Of a stretch of DNA of 64,000 bases, positions 49,901-55,900 are shown one piece after another. This DNA comes from Elysia crispata (Eukaryota; Mollusca; Gastropoda; Plakobranchidae): contig JAWDGP010002624.1 of the NCBI GenBank assembly GCA_033675545.1, positions 1,141,001 through 1,205,000 of the forward strand, given 5' to 3'. Positions within the stretch are counted from its first letter, which is position 1. Each line of letters opens with the position of its first letter. The position numbers and the translations under genes are program-made. Under the pieces are notes generated by a model. That model had not been told where the DNA came from and did no database searches. It worked only from the letters and a program-made list of their open reading frames with translations.

Positions 49901-52900
49901 TTTATGCATTGTATATCTTAAATACATTTTTTTTCTTGCTTTAACACTTTTGCTATTTTAAGCCGCGTTTTGCGGCTCAAAAAATTGTTCATTTTGTCCT
50001 ATAAGCCGCATTTCGCGGCTCGCAACTTTGATGTGAAAACTTCGAATGAACATAAGGATGATTAAATTATTTTAGTGCGCATGACTTAGCTTATCTATTC
50101 ATACTTCCGTTATCGGCATCAAAACAATGACAGAAATTGGCGGTGTTTGTGATATAAATATCACTATAAAATTATGTCCTGATCTTGAAATGGCCCAGGC
50201 CAACCGCGACAAATGGCCCAATAGCGAAAGTGTTAAAGTCTAAAATGCAAGTTTATTTTTTATTGTTTTAATTACATATATAACAGAGCGCAAGCTTTCT
50301 ATTAATTTGTGAAAACCCTTGGTACTAAAGTGTTTTGTAACACAGGCTGCTTCTTTTCAAGAAAAAGCTAATCAATGTAATTATCTTTACACACAAGAAA
50401 TTTTAGTTTTCTTGAATTCAACCTAAGTTACAGCCTAAATTAATAAATGGTTATAATAGTGATATATGCACTTGTCATCAGGAGCGTGACAGTGACCTTG
50501 AGAAAGAGGAGCATCGCCAGGAGGAGAATGACATGCTCAGGAAACAGTTTGCCCAGGCAGCCAATGCTTTCCACTCTTGGCTCACCCAGACCAGGTGCGT
50601 GCTGTCCCTCTTCATTCTAGCCCTGTAATAAGAAAGCTTTAGAGGCCTTAGTTGCCATGATATTTTAATGTTAAGGATCGGACATTTCAAATGCTTACCT
50701 ACTCCAAATGTATTTATAACATTTCATCGACAGATAAACAGAGACTTGGTTTAAAAAAAAAAATTATACTGTTCACGTAAAACGATACTTTTGAATTTTT
50801 TTTACTCACAAATGTGTTAATAACAAGAGCCATTTTGAATAGTAACTACAGAGAAAGGTGGTGGTTTTCCGAGGCTTACATTGTTTTCATATTTGTTATG
50901 ATTTTTTTTTAAGACAGGGCAAATTTTTGCTTGTAGAGCTATTGATAGCATTTAGCTTTTGAGGGGTTCAAGTACTATCTTAAATTTCATACTTCATGAA
51001 AATCACTAACGCTGAACCACTTTGTATATTTTTTTTTAATTCGTACGTAAAACACATTAAAAAGGCAAGTTCTCTGCTGTTATATTTTCTATTTTTATAC
51101 TTGGTATTAGTATCGTGACATTCCTAATATAATCCTTGCTCCGCTATCCTTAAGTCATAGGTTCCAGTTTGAGACTCCATTTGAAATAATGTGTACAGAT
51201 TAAGAAATGCTTTGCAACTGAAATTTCTCTGTGCTCTTTTATTACATTATCTGTCTACAGTATAAGAGTATAATTATAATTTATAAAAAAAAGTTTTCTT
51301 TTAAGTTTCAGTTGTCTGCGATTAATTTTTGCCATTGTAAAAATTGAAGGGCTTTAGAAATGCACATTTGCAGTGTCTTATATTTATAAAATCTGATATA
51401 TTTAAAATGGATATTAGACTCGACAGTGTAACCAGTTGTTAGATGATTGTTCAGAAAATAAAACTTGTGCATTCCTCCCCAGGATGTGGCTGCTCGATGG
51501 GTCAGCAGTGTTCATGTCTCTCTTGTCTAATGCTAAGCAATCGTTTGCTCTTCTTTAAGCCTAACACCATACATGTGATTGTCCACCCATTAGCATGCTT
51601 GTGATATTAACAACGGGAAATTTTACCTTACTATGAATGAAATTAGGACCTTGGCAACAGTTTGAGAATCTCAAACAACAGTTGCTACTCTAAAAATAAC
51701 TAAGAGTATTATAAAGTCTTACAGAGTAGATGCAAATACATATAGATATCTCTGGCCAAGAAATATGAAAAGGACAAAATGCTTTCCTTCTCTGATTCCC
51801 TAAAGACTGAAAGCTACTGTTACTCATTTCACTTTAACTTTTTTTTTTGTTTTTTGTGTTTCCCGGCTTGAAATCTTTCTTTAAAGAATAAACTTCTTGA
51901 AAATCCCTGCAAGGCATGACAAAAATTTTAATTTTACCTGCTAACAAGCCATGCATCACCGCAAACTTGTTATCAAGTTCCTCATTTTTTTAGTTGTTAT
52001 CTTTGTGGACAATTATTTTGAACCTTCTGTAGCAGGTTCTTTTCCTAATTATACTCCAAATAAGTATGACAGAGGAGACAAGAAAAAGATCTTCAATTTT
52101 TTGTTTAGCCCTTCAATTAGAGTAAGCATGTTCTTTGCAAGAGCATTCTTTGTGTTCAGAAGAGCTGCAATCTATTGGATGAACAATTAATATATTGCTA
52201 ACATACCCTTTGAGAATCCCTGCAAGGCATGAGATTTTAATTTGGCCTTCAATATTACTTACAATCATGACATTAGTCTGCGCAAACGTTTTTTTTTTAT
52301 TGTTTTTTTTTTTTTTATGACTTTTATTTTTTTTTGGCATAAAAGTAAATGCAAACACTCAATTCCTTTCCTGAAACTTCTAAGAAGCGTTGCAGAGAGA
52401 TATGTTTTGAATAAGACATAAATTGTGTGGAAAGCATCTGTCAATGCATGGTTTTAAAACCAATCTCTAAATTACTTTTCAGTTATGCTTTGAACCACCA
52501 AATCAAGATTAAAAAATGATTAAATTAATAGATGTATTTTCTTGCGTGTAGACTAAAGACTTTGGTCTTTTATGCATTTTCCTAGACAGACATTTAATGT
52601 GAAAGCAATTGATTCTGCATAAAAAATGGGGTGCTTTTGTATTCATTTAACTTCTGTTTAGTTACTTTTAAGTGCCAAAAGCCAAGTTCCATTCAACAGA
52701 TGTAAGCATAGATAAATTTTCTTTTTTTTTTCTTTTAATTTTCAAGGCAGTCATAACACTAAATGTCCTTCTGAATCAAATTTGCAAATATGGCATGAGG
52801 ATTTTGTTTACAGCTTGAAACAAATATTTTCAACAGCCTTAATCAGTACCAGGGAAGAGGGGCAAAAGAATAGACAGACTCTCCCTTTTTCTCATTATTT

Positions 52901-55900
52901 TAGAAAGATTAAAAACTTATGAAGATGTGATTCTCTGATAACATTTTCATCATTCAGAGGCTCAGAAAAAATTTTTTTTTTTCAAATGTCAATATGTGTA
53001 GATTTTAGGAACAGTATCATCTGACCTACATAAATATTATTAGAAAGTACCCAGATTCTTTGATTAGTTTTCATGATGACACTTGTATTGGTAGCATGAA
53101 AGTTGTAAGAATTCAAGAGTCACTTGTGCATTGCAGGGTGTAAGATTCTTTCAATTCCTTAATGAATGTTCAGAGTTGATTTGCTGTATCTTGAAATCAA
53201 TCTCTGTATTCAATTTCGAAACACACAATTAATATAGTGTCTTGATTCTGCAATTGGTAAAGATTTATCTCTTCAGCTGACAAACCAAAACAGCAGCTAC
53301 AGTGTAACAGATTATGGCTCTTGATTTTTTTTTCTGTTATTGTTTGTTTAAAATTAGAAAAGTATATTCTTATTGCAGTGGTATCTTCTATTCTATTGTC
53401 AAAGAAAATTGACCCCGGTCGATACTATTTGTCCTTTTTTATGTCTTAGATCCTAGATCTGGGTTTATGATTGCTTCTTCTTTTCTTAAGAAACTTGGGA
53501 ATTGTAGGAGATAGAAAATAGGGTGAAGACAAACTGAAGACTCAAGGGTGCATTTGTCTTGATTCACAAGTATATTGATATCTCTCACATACATAAATGT
53601 AATCAATATATTCAATTACATAATCATCGTGAGATATAAAATTGAATTAACGTGGAATTTAATCTATTTTTCTTATATTTCATTACCACACCATCTTGTG
53701 TCTTTGCATATTATAACATTGTGAGAGATCCACAGTATTATTGGTGACTAAAGCATCCATTCAGTTTTTTATCCTTTAGTATTATTTTTAAAATGAAATT
53801 TCTTTAATGGTATGCAACTAATGTGCAATGTCCTTACCAAGACTTACATATCTACTCATTAACTCCATAGTTATCATATCGTCTGGTATTTGCACAAGTT
53901 GCAAAAGGGGGGTTAAAAGTGATTATAAAAAAGTGAATTATTAATTTAAGTATTTATGTGTACAACAAAACCTAACAATGATCAATAAGATTTGCTATCC
54001 TGAAAGGCGCAGGACACATCAATTTGTTGAAAAGAAACTACTAGATTCAATAAGAAAGAAAGTGAGGGCTTCATTTTACTTATTTTAACAAGGATGATAA
54101 GTGCTGTCAAACTGAAATTTTATTTTCCTGGAGGTTAAAGAAAGAAAGTATAATCCAAAGAGTTTGTGATGATATACCTTCAATTTGTATAATTAAGAGA
54201 AGGAACGGCATTCACACATCTTCAAAAGAAAACAAGAATGAAGTAAAATATGATTTTAAATGCTTTCATGAATTATTATGTTTCAACTTAGGAATTTGCT
54301 TCTGTCGTATAGTTCTTTCTGAAAATATCTCTCAGCATGAAGTCTATAGGTGAATGATATTAATGATGGCTGCTTTGGTCTTTCCTCCCAGGGCTGCCAT
54401 GATGGAAGGTTCTGGAACTCTTGAGGAGCAGCTGGAGGCTACAAAGGTAAAACAATAACCAAGCAATTTTTTGTGTCAAGAGAAGGTTATAGTATTCCTT
54501 GTGCAATTATTTATTGATAACTATAGAGTATTAGTCCACCTAGAAAAGCCGCAGAGCTCATGTTCTACAAAGGAACCCTGGTGGTGGGATCAGGTCTCAT
54601 CTAACCAGCCCTATCTTTCACTTGACAGGAGCTTATGGCTCTGTTAAAATCCTTCATGAGAACCTTAGGCATAGGGAATGGAAAACTGAGAAAAACAACA
54701 CATGCTTTAAAAAAAAAAGAAAGAAATCTTGAGAGTTTTCAATTATTAAATGTCATTTTCTTTTCTTATTATCTCATTCAAAAAATATTATCGGAGTTGA
54801 GCTGACCTGAAATATTCATGTTGGAAAAATATTGAAACAAATGAAGAAAGGTCATCATATAGCAACATCAGCACTATGACTGTCTTAAATAATGTCTCTA
54901 GTCAATTAGAATTACTGCACAGCTGTAATTCTTTGTGTTTGTGCATCCTCAGAGGAAAGCTACAGAAGTGAGAAGCCAGAAGGGACATCTGAAGAAGATA
55001 GAGGACCTTGGTGCTGCTATGGAGGAGAGACTCATCTTAGACAACAGGTGAGCTCATTGTCTGTTTATTAGTTTTTTTTTCTTTGATTGACTTATTTCTC
55101 CCTTCTACATGTTCTGAAGCAGGTGCTCATGTTTTTCATCTATTTCTATTATCTCAGAAGTTCCTTCGTCTGTTCCTGTAAGAAACGCATAATATTTCTT
55201 TTATATTCTGAATAAGGAGAATGCAAAGATCAACTGAGATTAAATATAACTGAAAAGAATGAAATATTTCCTGTATGAAAAAGATAATAGAAAGCTGTTT
55301 CTTTTCTGGCTTTTTTTTAATTATTATTATTTATTCCATTCTGTACTTTCCCTTGTTGTACTTAAACAGTTTAACCAGTTATTCTCAGAGAGTGTTGGGC
55401 TGGAAAAAGGCAGCTATCTAGTTTTAAGAGTACAGGTTGACCAAAACAAAACCATAACACTCAAACCTTCATCATCATTCACTTAGTTATCAACTTTTTC
55501 TTTGTGTACAGGTACACAGAGCATAGCACAGTGGGCCTGGCTCAGCAGTGGGACCAGCTGGATCAGCTGTGTATGAGGATGCAGCACAATTTGGAGCAGC
55601 AAATTGAAGCGAGAAACCGCAGTGGAGTCTCTGAGGATGCGCTTAGAGAGTTCTCCATGATGTTCAAGTAAGTTGAGCACAGCCATAGCAATCTGAGACA
55701 GAAATTCTTATCAGTCAAGTAGTCTGTGCTGAATTATGTAGCAGATTTCAGTACTGTTTAGTCTTCTGGAATTGGGGGAATGTTGAAGTTTTGTCCCAGT
55801 TCTTAGTCCTGGCTTTAAAGTGAAAGGTGCTAAGATAGTGGTTGGACTGCAGAGATAGAAAGGGGAGCTTGAAAAATGGTTTCTAAAAATGAACTGGAAG

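Larger units (their letters stand above)
48767..50481. other. SPTAN1: Intron 46 (1.7 kb), a site of transposon insertion
   Basis: Contains a minus-strand piggyBac-like coding remnant (49324-49593), a piggyBac-like MITE (49945-50232), and a run of T followed by a G-run near 49280-49312. No optional exon is seen. Confidence 0.75.
50595..54391. other. SPTAN1: Intron 47 (3.8 kb)
   Basis: Contains the candidate 18-nt microexon (51483-51500) and two copies of an about 18-bp direct repeat (near 51902 and 52214). The rest is A/T-rich; no transposon ends or gene recognised. Confidence 0.75.
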
